DNA of 37,081 nt from NCBI GenBank assembly GCA_009731375.1, contig BJOX01000090.1, positions 375,422 through 412,502 of the forward strand. Direction: 5' to 3'. The position numbers and the translations under genes are program-made. The notes beneath the pieces are model-generated. The model made no database searches and had not been told where the DNA came from. It saw only the letters and a list, made by a program, of their open reading frames with translations. Each line of letters begins with the position of its first letter. Position 1 is the stretch's first letter. The DNA comes from Paulinella micropora (Eukaryota; Cercozoa; Imbricatea; Euglyphida). Below, piece by piece: positions 10,018-20,758 of this stretch.

Positions 10018-10390
10018 CATATATATACATATATATAATATATATATATATATACGCATAATAGACAGATAGAGAAAGATAGACACACAGGTAGGTAGGT
10101 ATGAAGGAACATGTACACACCACACACACACACACACATAATAGACAGATAGATAGAGAAAGACAGACCGACAGGTAGGTAGGTATGAAGGAATATGCAC
10201 ACACACTCACACACATAATAGACAGATAGATGGACGGACAGACAGACAGACAGGTAGGTAGGTATGAAGGAACATGTACACACACACACACATAAATAGA
10301 AAGATAGATAGAGACAGACAGACAGACAGGTAGGTAGGTATGAAGGAACATGTACACACACACACACATAATAGACAGATAGATAGACGG
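9500..10390. repeat. ~79-bp minisatellite (TATGAAGGAACATGTACAC)
   Basis: Ten units share TATGAAGGAACATGTACACA, a CA run, TAATAGACAG, then GATA/GACA/GTAG. TATGAAGG begins at 9557, 9640, 9719, 9808, 9887, 9966, 10100, 10184, 10263 and 10339, so most periods are 76 to 89. The longer unit at 9966 holds an extra TA tract. No splice-site or exon resemblance was found, unlike most arrays in this window. Confidence 0.9.
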
Positions 10391-10393
10391 GCG

Positions 10394-10424
<31 letters not shown>

Positions 10425-10465
10425 CAGACAGCCAGACAGACAGACAGATAGGCAGATAGGCAGGC

Positions 10466-10516
<51 letters not shown>

Positions 10517-10796
10517 GACAGACAGAACAGACAGGCAGACAGATATACAGACAGAAGACAGACAGACAGAAAGACAGACAAAGACAGACAGACAGAACAG
10601 ACAGAACAGACAGATAGACAGACAGACAGACAGAAAAACAGAAAAGACAGACAGAACAGACAGATAGACAGAAACAAAGAAAAGACAGACAGACAGACAG
10701 ACAGAACAGAACAGACAGACAGACAGACAGACAGGCAGGCAGACAGACAGACAGACAGACAGACATACAGACAAGACAAGACAGATAAGACAGACA

Positions 10797-10828
<32 letters not shown>

Positions 10829-11055
10829 GGACAGACGGACAGACGGACAGACAGACAGACAGACAGACCAGACAGACAGACAGACAGACAGGACAGAAAG
10901 ACAGACAGACAGACAGGCAGGCAGGCAGGCAGACAGACAGAAAGACAGACAGACAGGCAGACAGACAGGCAGACAGACAGGCAGACAGACAAGCACTTGT
11001 ACTGCTCTTCCTCTTTCACCGTTAACAGGCTACCTACCATCTGACAACGCACACA

Positions 11056-11100
<45 letters not shown>

Positions 11101-11151
11101 TAGACAGAAAGACAGACAGACAGACGCACACACACACACACACAGAGGGAG

Positions 11152-11222
<71 letters not shown>

Positions 11223-11576
11223 GGGACGGACGGACAGACAGACAGGACAGACAGACAGACAGACAGGCAGGCAGACAGACAGGCAGACAGACAGGCAGAC
11301 AGACAGACAGGCAGACAGACAGACAGAGACAGACAGACAGAGACAGACAGAGACAGACAGAGACAGACAGAGACAGACATAGACAGACAGAGACAGAAAG
11401 ACAGAGACAGAGACAGACAGATACAGACAGACAGACAGAGACAGACAGACACAGAGACAGACAGACAGACACACAGACAGACACACAGACAGACACACAG
11501 ACAGACAGAGACAGACAGACAGAGACAGACAGACAGACAGAAAGACAGACTGACTGACAGACAGAGACAGACAGAT

Positions 11577-11613
<37 letters not shown>

Positions 11614-11629
11614 GCAGACGGGCAGACGG

Positions 11630-11663
<34 letters not shown>

Positions 11664-11677
11664 AGAGACAGACAGGC

Positions 11678-11714
<37 letters not shown>

Positions 11715-11807
11715 CAGACAGACAGACAGACACACACACACACACAGACAGACAGACACACACACACACACAGACAGACAGACACACACACACACAGACA
11801 GACAGAC

Positions 11808-11842
<35 letters not shown>

Positions 11843-11921
11843 CAGACAGACAGAGAGACAGACAGACAGACAGACACACACACACAGACAGACCGACAGA
11901 CAGACAGACAGACAGGCAAGG

Positions 11922-11959
<38 letters not shown>

Positions 11960-12006
11960 TACAGACAGACAGACACACAGACACACAGAGACAGACAGAC
12001 AGAGAC

Positions 12007-12042
<36 letters not shown>
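10390..12042. repeat. (CAGA)n megatract with GA and CA segments
   Basis: About 1.6 kb of CAGA with one island at 10995-11054, a GA run at 11147-11210 and CA-containing variants to 11900. It accounts for the giant Cys/Leu/Ser/Val frames on the minus strand. Confidence 0.95.
10995..11054 (-). other. Island encoding LLTVKEEEQY (copy 1)
   Basis: Minus strand reads SLLTVKEEEQYK and is 80 percent or more identical over 34 bases to 12043-12076 ([12 protein letters not shown]). The two islands bracket the main CAGA tract, 1045 bases apart. The acidic, tyrosine-containing peptide would suit the cytoplasmic region between E10 and E11, but no clear splice pair bounds it. An alternative donor reading (ACG/GTGAAA) would make most of it intronic. 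Confidence 0.35.
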
Positions 12043-12225
12043 TGTACTGCTTTTCATCCTTCACCGTCAACAGACTTGTCCAACATATAATAACACACTA
12101 CATGCATGTAGACACAGGCAGACATAGACACAAAGATAAACACATCAACAAGTGAACGATGAGTTCGAAAGCGTGCAAGTAACATACGAAGACACAAGGG
12201 GAAAGAAGAAAGTAATAATAAAGGA
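12043..12225 (-). other. Island with [10 protein letters not shown] (copy 2) and flank
   Basis: 12043-12076 is the second copy of the 10998-11031 segment. The rest to 12225 is unique A-rich sequence with no assigned gene. Confidence 0.4.
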
Positions 12226-12227
12226 AG

Positions 12228-12233
12228 ATAGAA

Positions 12234-12264
<31 letters not shown>

Positions 12265-12300
12265 GAGAGAAAGAAAAAGAAAAGAAAAAGAAAAGAGAAA

Positions 12301-12331
<31 letters not shown>

Positions 12332-12395
12332 TGAATGAAAGAGAAAATGAAAGAGAAAATGAAAGAGAGAGAGAGAGAGAGAGAGAGATGGATAG

Positions 12396-12486
<91 letters not shown>
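12228..12486. repeat. GA, GAAA and GATA tract downstream of E10
   Basis: Purine-rich on the plus strand: GA with AAAG and a GATA insert at 12390-12412. It begins a few bases after the E10 donor. Confidence 0.95.
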
Positions 12487-12487
<1 letters not shown>

Positions 12488-12496
12488 TTGGCTTAC

Positions 12497-12571
12497 CTTG
12501 ATTTCCCTCTCTGCTCCGCTGATTTCCCTCTCTGCTCCGCTGTCTAGCTCCACTGCCTGCTGGTCATCGAC
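12497..12571 (-). CDS. E10: 25-codon acidic exon with consensus donor
   Basis: On the minus strand GATACACAG precedes GTCGATGACC, and ATCAAG precedes GTAAGCC, a near-consensus donor. The 75 bases are phase 0 to phase 0 and encode [12 protein letters not shown] followed by two tandem copies of a 21-base unit (SGAEREI), ending in Lys. The composition suggests a cytoplasmic segment. Eight partial copies made of the acceptor and the first 11 codons lie upstream at 12689-13499. This is one of the best-supported exons in the window because both splice sites and the array geometry agree. Confidence 0.65.
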
Positions 12572-12589
12572 CTGTGTATCATACATACA

Positions 12590-12610
12590 AACAGTGTACA
12601 TAACATACAC

Positions 12611-12665
<55 letters not shown>

Positions 12666-13505
12666 TATATACACATACACACATACACCGCTGTCTAGCT
12701 CCGCTGCCTGCTGGTCATCTACCTGTATTATATCATACATACGAACAGTGTACATAACATACAGACAGACAGACATACACGTACACACATACACCGCTGT
12801 CTAGCTCCGCTGCCTGCTGGTCATCTACCTGTATTATATCATACATACAAACAGTGTACATAACAGACAGACAGACAGATAGACATACATACACGTACAC
12901 ACATACGCCGCTGTCTAGCTCCACTGCCTGCTGGTCATCGAGCTGTGTATCATACATACACACATACATAACATACAGACAAACAGACAAACAGGCAGAC
13001 ATACACACACATAGACAAATACACCGCTGTCTAGCTCCACTGCTTGGTGGCCATCGACCTGTAGTATATCATACAATTACACATACATAACATACAGACA
13101 GACAGACAGACATACATACACATAGACAAATACACCGCTGTCTAGCTCCACTGCCTGCTGGTCATCGAGCTGTAGTATATCATACATATACACATACATA
13201 ACAGACAGACAGACAGACAGACATACATACACATAGACAAATACACCACTGTCTAGCTCCACTGCCTGCTGGTCATCGAGCTGTGTATCATACATGCACA
13301 CATACATAACATACAGACAAACAGACAGACATACATACACATAGACAAATACACCGCTGTCTAGCTCCACTGCCTGCTGGTCATCGACATGTAGTATATC
13401 ATACAATTACACATACATAACAGACAGACAGACAGACAGATATACATACACATAGACAAATACACCACTGTCTAGCTCCACTGCCTGCTGGTCATCGAGC
13501 TGTGT
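12590..13505 (-). repeat. ~111-bp minisatellite of eight E10 acceptor copies
   Basis: Copies of CTGTCTAGCTCCACTGCCTG (plus strand) at 12689, 12792, 12907, 13022, 13133, 13243, 13352 and 13463, spaced 103 to 115, with CAGA/CATA spacers. On the minus strand each reads ACAG, then VDDQQAxELDSG or [12 protein letters not shown], then runs into GTGTATGT. One copy (13352) has lost the acceptor AG. Several keep both an AG and a following GTGTAT that could act as a cryptic donor. Confidence 0.85.
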
Positions 13506-13583
13506 ATTCTAACAAATAGATAGATAGATAGATGAATAGGTAGAAATATAGACAGACAGGTAGATAGATAGATAGATAGATCA

Positions 13584-13632
<49 letters not shown>

Positions 13633-13713
13633 CTGGTAGATAGATAAGTAGGTAGGTAGGTAGGTAGGTAGGTAGATAAAAAGATGGATAGATAGATAGA
13701 TAGATAGATAGAC

Positions 13714-13749
<36 letters not shown>

Positions 13750-13750
13750 G
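13506..13750. repeat. (GATA)n and (GTAG)n block
   Basis: Tetranucleotide repeats with CAGA and GATT variants. Confidence 0.95.
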
Positions 13751-13810
13751 GACTCGCCAGTTCAATCACATCTGGTACAGATCTTGATTGAGTTGCATGC
13801 AAGTGAATCG

Positions 13811-13855
<45 letters not shown>

Positions 13856-13881
13856 CCCTCCCTCCCACTCGCTCCCCTTTC

Positions 13882-13922
<41 letters not shown>

Positions 13923-14448
13923 CCTCCCCNNNNNNNNNNNNNNNNNNNNNNNNNNNNNNNNNNNNNNNNNNNNNNNNNNNNNNNNNNNNNNNNNNNNNNN
14001 NNNNNNNNNNNNNNNNNNNNNNNNNNNNNNNNNNNNNNNNNNNNNNNNNNNNNNNNNNNNNNNNNNNNNNNNNNNNNNNNNNNNNNNNNNNNNNNNNNNN
14101 NNNNNNNNNNNNNNNNNNNNNNNNNNNNNNNNNNNNNNNNNNNNNNNNNNNNNNNNNNNNNNNNNNNNNNNNNNNNNNNNNNNNNNNNNNNNNNNNNNNN
14201 NNNNNNNNNNNNNNNNNNNNNNNNNNNNNNNNNNNNNNNNNNNNNNNNNNNNNNNNNNNNNNNNNNNNNNNNNNNNNNNNNNNNNNNNNNNNNNNNNNNN
14301 NNNNNNNNNNNNNNNNNNNNNNNNNNNNNNNNNNNNNNNNNNNNNNNNNNNNNNNNNNNNNNNNNNNNNNNNNNNNNNNNNNNNNNNNNNNNNNNNNNNN
14401 NNNNNNNNNNNNNNNGGGGGGGGGGGGGGGGGGGGGGGGGGGGGAGGG

Positions 14449-14479
<31 letters not shown>

Positions 14480-14480
14480 G
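13751..14480. other. Island, TC tract, C-run, 486-base gap, G-run
   Basis: A 60-base unique island at 13752-13812, (TC)n 13813-13852, a C homopolymer about 13884-13919, N at 13930-14415, G homopolymer 14416-14444 and GA to 14478. The gap lies between E9 and E10, where at least one exon must be missing because E9 ends in phase 1 and E10 starts in phase 0. Confidence 0.8.
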
Positions 14481-14650
14481 AAGGAAGGAAAGTGAGTGGT
14501 AGAGAAGAGAAGCTTAGTCGTTTGTCGCGTTTGCTACCTACACTACACACACACCCTGCTAGAGAAGAGAAGGTTAGTGGTTTGTTGCGTACCTACACTA
14601 CAAGACACACCCTTCTCTATCACACCTTACTACACCACATCCTACTACAT
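14480..14650 (-). repeat. Duplicated ~62-bp segment with acceptor-like minus strand
   Basis: TAGAGAAGAGAAGCTTAGTC at about 14500 and TAGAGAAGAGAAGGTTAGTG at 14562. On the minus strand the second reads CTAACCTTCTCTTCTCTAG, then CAG, a branch point plus pyrimidine tract plus AG. The sequence after it is GTGTGTGTAG-like with no coding character. Confidence 0.5.
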
Positions 14651-14654
14651 CTAC

Positions 14655-14729
<75 letters not shown>

Positions 14730-14932
14730 ACATATCCGCTGCTGCCGCCAGCGGTATGTATGTATGTATGTATGTATGTATGTATGTATGTATGTATGCA
14801 TGTATGCATGCATGTATGTATGTTGTATGTATGTATGTATGTATGTATGCATGTATGTATGTATGTATGTATGTATGCATGTATGTATGCATGTATGTAG
14901 TATGTATGTATGTAGCCAGAGAACTACACAAG
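14651..14932. repeat. (CTAT)n, exon-related core, (GTAT)n
   Basis: CTAT 14654-14728, a 28-base core at 14731-14758, then GTAT with GCAT variants to 14915. The core on the minus strand (ACCGCTGGCGGCAGCAGCGG) is a distant relative of the E9 exon end. Confidence 0.75.
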
Positions 14933-14939
14933 GGAAAAG

Positions 14940-14946
14940 AAGGGAC

Positions 14947-15011
<65 letters not shown>

Positions 15012-15074
15012 GTAGTCATGCCAGCAGTAGCTTTCTTGTTCACTTTTACAGAAGATTTATTCTACAGACTCAGA
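14940..15074 (-). pseudogene. Diverged E9 exon-end copy (VNKKATAGMTT)
   Basis: The minus strand at 15012-15049 reads VKVNKKATAGMTT, matching the E9 pattern [11 protein letters not shown] at half its residues. GA and GATA repeats flank it on the left. No donor GT is in the expected place. Confidence 0.4.
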
Positions 15075-15350
15075 ATTCCGGGTTTCTGGTGCCACTTTCT
15101 GGGTTTTGCTTCCTGAAAAACCTGGCCTGTGGTGCCACTTTCTGGGTTTTTGTTTCCCGAAAAGCCTGGCCTGTGGTGCCACTTTCTGGGGTTTTGCTTC
15201 CTGAAAAGCCTGGTGTGGTGCCACTTTCTGGAGGTTGCTTCCTGAAAAGCCTGGCCTGTGGTGCCACTTCACGCTTTCTGGGTTTTGCTTCCTGAAAAGC
15301 CTGGCCTGTGGTGGAACTATTCACAACCCAGAACCCGGAAACCTGGGTTG
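15075..15350. repeat. 43-44 bp minisatellite, five copies
   Basis: GGTGCCACTTTCTGGGTTTT units begin at 15088, 15131, 15175, 15217 and 15260, with a decayed sixth near 15311. All six frames are open in places because the period is not a multiple of three and stops are rare. The minus strand contains TTTTCAGGAAGC, acceptor-like, in each unit. Confidence 0.85.
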
Positions 15351-15354
15351 CGTA

Positions 15355-15390
15355 GTATCTATCATCTATCTATTTATCTATCTAATTATC

Positions 15391-15470
<80 letters not shown>

Positions 15471-15483
15471 CATCCATCCATCC

Positions 15484-15559
<76 letters not shown>

Positions 15560-15677
15560 GGGGTGTGTAGACGAGCCTTTGTACTGATAGAGAAGGATAG
15601 GGAAGGACAGAACAAGGACAAAGACAAGATAGATAGCTAGGTAGGTAGGCAGGTAGGTAGGTAGATAGATAGATAGA
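15355..15677. repeat. (CTAT)n, short island, GTAG/GATA
   Basis: CTAT 15357-15559 with CATC variants, a 45-base island, then GTAG and GATA to 15677, which is the tail side of the next element. Confidence 0.9.
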
Positions 15678-15926
15678 TGAGATGTCGCAAAGGAATGTAG
15701 TCCTTGCAAAGGAACGCAGTTTCACATCAAACAAAAATTTGTGTACTGTGCATGTGTCCGGGATGGGAATCACGGGTGGACTGTGTTCTGGAAAAAGGAG
15801 GAGGAAGGACGTTGAAGAAAAAGGCAATCTAGGAATGGAGAGTGGGAGGATAAGGAAGAAGAGAAAGAAAAGGAAGCCGTTAGTCCAAGTGTTTTGAGCA
15901 CCGTAAGCTTGCGCAAGCTACAATGA
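15678..15926 (-). mobile_element. Retroposon-like element copy, inverted, cut by gap
   Basis: Reverse complement of about 8990-9238 with a handful of differences. Its 3' end (left side, GATGAGATGTCGC) joins a GATA tract at the same base as the copy at 9238. The 5' part runs into N at 15927-16079. Confidence 0.85.
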
Positions 15927-16079
15927 NNNNNNNNNNNNNNNNNNNNNNNNNNNNNNNNNNNNNNNNNNNNNNNNNNNNNNNNNNNNNNNNNNNNNNNNNN
16001 NNNNNNNNNNNNNNNNNNNNNNNNNNNNNNNNNNNNNNNNNNNNNNNNNNNNNNNNNNNNNNNNNNNNNNNNNNNNNNN

Positions 16080-16088
16080 AGATAGATG

Positions 16089-16120
<32 letters not shown>

Positions 16121-16195
16121 TATAGATAGATAGATAGATAGATAGATAATTAGATTAGATTAGATTAGATTAGATAGATAGATAGATAGATAGAT
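16080..16195. repeat. (GATA)n and (TTAGA)n tract
   Basis: GATA with a short GATTA pentamer run at about 16150-16172. Confidence 0.95.
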
Positions 16196-16313
16196 GAGAT
16201 GTCGCAAAGGAATGTAGTCCTTGCAAAGGAACGCAGTTTCACATCAAACAATAATTTGTGTACTGTGCATGTGTCCGGGATGGGAATCACGGGTAGACTG
16301 TGTTCTGGAAAAA
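16196..16313 (-). mobile_element. Retroposon-like element copy, strongly 5' truncated
   Basis: About 118 bases matching 15678-15797 and the reverse complement of 9121-9238. It ends at GGAAAAAG where a GATA tract takes over. Same 3' junction, different 5' end. Confidence 0.85.
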
Positions 16314-16497
16314 GAGATAGATAGATAGATAGATCGATAGATAGTTAGATAGGATAGGATAGGAGCGATGATGACATAAGGAACAACAGACTTGCTCTTG
16401 TCGATTATGTATGTATGTATGTATGCATGTATGCATGTATGTATGTATGTTTGTATGTATGTCTGTATGTATGTATGTATGTATGCATGTATGTATG

Positions 16498-16530
<33 letters not shown>

Positions 16531-16595
16531 TTGTATGTATGTCTGTCTGTCTGTCTGTCTGTATGTATGTATGTATGTATGTGTGTATGTATGTA

Positions 16596-16659
<64 letters not shown>

Positions 16660-16671
16660 TGTATGTATGTA

Positions 16672-16708
<37 letters not shown>

Positions 16709-16792
16709 ATGTATGTGTGTGTGTATGTGTATGTATGTATGTATGTGTGTATGTGTATGTATGTATGTATTTATGTATGTATGTATGTATGT
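16314..16792. repeat. GATA, small island, long (GTAT)n tract
   Basis: The island at 16361-16408 reads [16 protein letters not shown] on the minus strand, hydrophobic and possibly related to a membrane segment, but it has no clear splice sites. (GTAT)n with GTGT variants follows from 16408 to 16792. Confidence 0.7.
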
Positions 16793-16830
16793 AGACCGAT
16801 AATAACGCCAGCGGCAGTTTTCTTGTTAGA

Positions 16831-16866
<36 letters not shown>

Positions 16867-16915
16867 TAGATAGATAGATAAATAGATAGATAGATAGATA
16901 GATAGATAGACAGAC

Positions 16916-16989
<74 letters not shown>

Positions 16990-17133
16990 GTAGATAGATA
17001 GATAGATGTAGACCGATAATCAGTCCAGCGGCATAGGTAGGTAGATAGATAGGTAGGTAGCTAGGTAGGTAGATAGATAGGTAGGTGGGTAGGTAGGTAG
17101 GTAGGTAGGCAGGTAGGTAGGTAGGTAGGTAGG

Positions 17134-17164
<31 letters not shown>

Positions 17165-17197
17165 CAGATGGACAGATAGACAGACAGACAGACAGAC

Positions 17198-17232
<35 letters not shown>

Positions 17233-17377
17233 CAGATAGATGTAGACCAATGATCACTGCAGCGGCCGCTTTCTTGTTAGATAGATAGATAGATATATAG
17301 ATAGACAGAGAGATAGATAGATAGATAGATAGATGTAGACCAATGATCACTGCAGCGACCGCTTTCTTGTTAGATAA

Positions 17378-17410
<33 letters not shown>

Positions 17411-18609
17411 CACAGAGATAGATAGACAGACAGATAGATGTAGACCAATGATCACTGCAGCAACCGCTTTCTTGTTAGATAGATAGACAGACAGATAGAT
17501 AGACAGACAGATAGATGTAGACCAATGATCACCGCAGCAACCGCTTTCTTGTTAGATAGATAGATAGATAGATAGATAGACAGACAGATAGATAGATAGA
17601 CAGATAGATGTAGACCAATGATGACTGCAGCAACCGCTTTCTTGTTAGAGATAGACAGATAGACAGACAGATAGATGTAGACCAATGATCACTGCAGCGA
17701 CCGCTTTCTTGTTCGATAGATAGACAGATAGACAGACAGATAGATAGATAGACCAATGATCACTGCAGCGACCGCTTTCTTGTTAGATATATAGATATGA
17801 TAGACAGACAGATAGATGTAGACCAATGATCACTGCAGCAGCCGCTTTCTTGTTAGATAGATAGACAGATAGATAGACAGACAGATAGATGTAGACCAAT
17901 GATGACTGCAGCATCCGCTTTCTTGTTAGATAGATAGACAGACAGATAGATAGACAGACAGATAGATGTAGACCAATGATCAATGCAGCAACCGCTTTCT
18001 TGTTAGATAGATAGATAGATAGATAGACAGACAGATAGATGTAGACCAATGATGACTGCAGCGACCGCTTTCTTGTTAGATAGATAGATAGATAGGCAGA
18101 CAGATAGATGTAGACCAATGATCACTGCAGCGACCGCTTTCTTGTTAGATAGGCAGACAGATAGATAGACAGATAGATGTAGACCAATGATCACTGCAGC
18201 AACCGCTTTCTTGTTAGATAGACAGAGGGTAGGTGGGTACGTGGGTAGGTGGGTACGTGGGTAGGTGTGGGTAGGTAATGTATGTATGTCTGTGGGCAGA
18301 CAGATAGATGTAGACCAATGATGACTGCAGCAGCCGCTTTCTTGTTAGATAGATAGACAGATAGATAGACAGACAGATAGATGTAGACCAATGATGACTG
18401 CAGCGACCGCTTTCTTGTTAGATAGACAGACAGATAGATGTAGACCAATGATCACTGCAGCGGCCGCTTTCTTGTTAGATAGATAGAAGGTAGGTGGGTA
18501 GGTGGGTAGGTGGGTGCGTGGGTAGGTGTGGGTAGGTAATGTATGTATGTCTGTGGGCAGACAGATAGATGTAGACCAATGATGACTGCAGCAGCCGCTT
18601 TCTTGTTAG
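16793..18609 (-). repeat. Minisatellite of 19 E9 exon-end (donor) copies
   Basis: A 40-base core TGTAGACCAATGATCACTGC plus AGCGACCGCTTTCTTGTTAG, in GATA/CAGA spacers. Well-conserved copies start at 17241, 17334, 17439, 17516, 17609, 17676, 17750, 17817, 17890, 17967, 18040, 18109, 18178, 18309, 18382, 18439 and 18570; two diverged copies are at 16793 and 17007. Typical period is about 70. On the minus strand each reads NKKAxAAVIIG followed by GTCTAC. The oldest copy (16793) spells [11 protein letters not shown] with synonymous changes in VII. A 261-base higher-order duplication links 18309 and 18570. Confidence 0.85.
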
Positions 18610-18645
18610 ATAGATAGATAGATAGACAGACAGATAGATGTAGAC

Positions 18646-18709
18646 CAATGATCACTGCAGCGGCCGCTTTCTTGTTCACCCCCTTTTTCTCAGGAGCTAC
18701 ACCACAACC
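18646..18709 (-). CDS. E9: stalk / possible membrane-entry exon
   Basis: On the minus strand CACATCACAG precedes GGTTGTGG and GATCATTG precedes GTCTAC. The 64 bases have one open frame (phase 0 to phase 1), reading [20 protein letters not shown] then the first base of a Gly codon. A Cys-containing, Lys-rich stalk followed by AAAAVIIG resembles the start of a transmembrane helix (inference); a serine-protease VIIGG start is an alternative. Copies of its acceptor half lie upstream (18770-20075) and copies of its donor half downstream (16793-18609), so the intact exon sits exactly where the two arrays meet. The donor GTCTAC is not strong. The next exon, needed to complete a helix, was not found. 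Confidence 0.5.
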
Positions 18710-19140
<431 letters not shown>

Positions 19141-19938
19141 TTTATGCATAGCAGCATTCTTGTTCACTCTATCCTGCTCAGGATGCCTGTGAGATATATG
19201 TACATATGTGCTTAATATATATGTGTGTATGCGCAATGTGTGTGTATGCATAGCGACTTTGTTCACCCTATCCTCTCACATAGCACACACCACATCCCCT
19301 GTGGCAGGAATATATCTACTCTATCTAATATGTTTCTATGTATGTATGTATGTCTGTACTCTATCTAATATGTATGTATGTATGTCTGTACTCTATCTAA
19401 TATGTATGTATGCATGTCTGTACTCTATCTAATATGTATGTATGTATGTTTGTACTTTATCTAATATGTATGTATGTATGTCTGTACTTTATCTAATATG
19501 TATGTATGTATGTCTGTACTCTATCTGATATGTGTATATGTATCTAATATAATGTGTGTATGTGCATGTGTGTGTATGCATAGCGACTTTTGTTCACTCT
19601 ATCCTCCTCTCAGATAACACACACAACTGTGTGAGAGGTATGTATATATGTATCTAATATATATGTGTGTATGTGCATGTGTTATATATGTATCTAATAT
19701 ATATGTGTGTATGTGCATATGCGTGTGTGTGTGTGTGTGTGTGTATGCATAGCGACTTTGTTCACTCTATCCTCCTCAGATAGCACACCACAACTGTGTG
19801 AGAGGTATGCATATATGTATCTAATATATATGTGTGTATGTGCATATGCGTGTGTGTGCGTGTGTGCATAGCAGCCTTCACTCTATCCTCCTCAGATACC
19901 ACACCACAACTGTGTGAGAGGTATGTATATATGTATCT

Positions 19939-20030
<92 letters not shown>

Positions 20031-20075
20031 GCAGTGTTCACTCTATCCTCCTCAGATTCACACCACAACCCGTAT
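19141..20075 (-). repeat. Minisatellite of E9 acceptor copies with GTAT/GTGT spacers
   Basis: Copies near 19150-19190, 19250-19310, 19578-19626, 19746-19793, 19868-19909 and 20034-20070. On the minus strand they read CTCTCACACAG and then CGVLSEEDRVNKVAM in the E9 frame, close to E9 [14 protein letters not shown]. Read on the plus strand the same block looks like TTCACTCTATCCTCCTCAG/25 bases/GTATGT, a spurious micro-exon. A 33-base sub-array (TGTACTCTATCTAATATGTA) fills 19330-19530. Confidence 0.75.
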
Positions 20076-20254
20076 AAATGTATGTATGTATGTCGGTACT
20101 CTATCTAATATTTATATATGTATGTGTGTATATGTGTGTATGAAGGAGTCACCAACCCTTTGAGATGTATGTATACGCTGTGAGAGATAGATGTATCAAA
20201 ATGTGTCTAATACGTGTATGTATGTATGTGTGTATGTCTGTGTGTATGAATGTA

Positions 20255-20287
<33 letters not shown>

Positions 20288-20462
20288 GTGTCTATGTATG
20301 TATGTATGTATGTATGTATGTATGCATGCATTAGCCGTCATAGGTAGGTAGGTAGGTAGATAGATAGGTAGATAGATAGATAGATAGAGATAGATAGATA
20401 GATAGATAGATAGATAGGTAGATAGATAGACAGACAGACATATATAGATAGATAGATAGATG

Positions 20463-20495
<33 letters not shown>

Positions 20496-20600
20496 GATAG
20501 GTAAGATAGGTAAGATAGATAAGATAGATAAGATGGATAAGATGGATAGATAGATAGATAGATAGATAGATAGGTAGATAGATGGATAGATGGATAGATG

Positions 20601-20640
<40 letters not shown>

Positions 20641-20679
20641 TATGGATAGATAGATGGATAGATAGATAGACAGACAGAC

Positions 20680-20733
<54 letters not shown>

Positions 20734-20752
20734 GTAGATAGATAGATAGATA
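20076..20752. repeat. (GTAT)n then (GATA)n
   Basis: GTAT/GTGT to about 20330, then GATA with GTAG, GGATA and AAGATAG variants to 20752. Confidence 0.95.
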
Positions 20753-20758
20753 GGCAAC

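Noticed and set aside
10207-12057. Long minus-strand frame of Cys, Leu, Ser and Val (616 codons) and similar giant frames elsewhere
   Set aside because: They are translations of CAGA, GATA, GTAG, ATC and AAT tracts, open because the repeat contains no stop. They appear in several frames at once and have no complex sequence or start context.
16793-18709. Regularly spaced 40-base core with variable spacers, CRISPR-like at first sight
   Set aside because: Spacers are GATA/CAGA microsatellite, not unique sequence, spacing varies, and the core is the end of a eukaryotic exon. No cas genes.
18646-18709. Serine-protease activation site (VIIG)
   Set aside because: No catalytic-domain residues follow, E9 copies give AAGLIIGL and similar hydrophobic variants, and a protease domain does not fit with acidic phase-0 exons downstream. 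Kept only as an alternative.
19578-19920. Plus-strand 25-base micro-exons (TCAG/25 bases/GTATGT) repeated several times
   Set aside because: The same blocks read on the minus strand match the start of E9 at the peptide level, with its acceptor. The plus-strand splice pair arises from the reverse complement of that sequence and the GTAT spacer.
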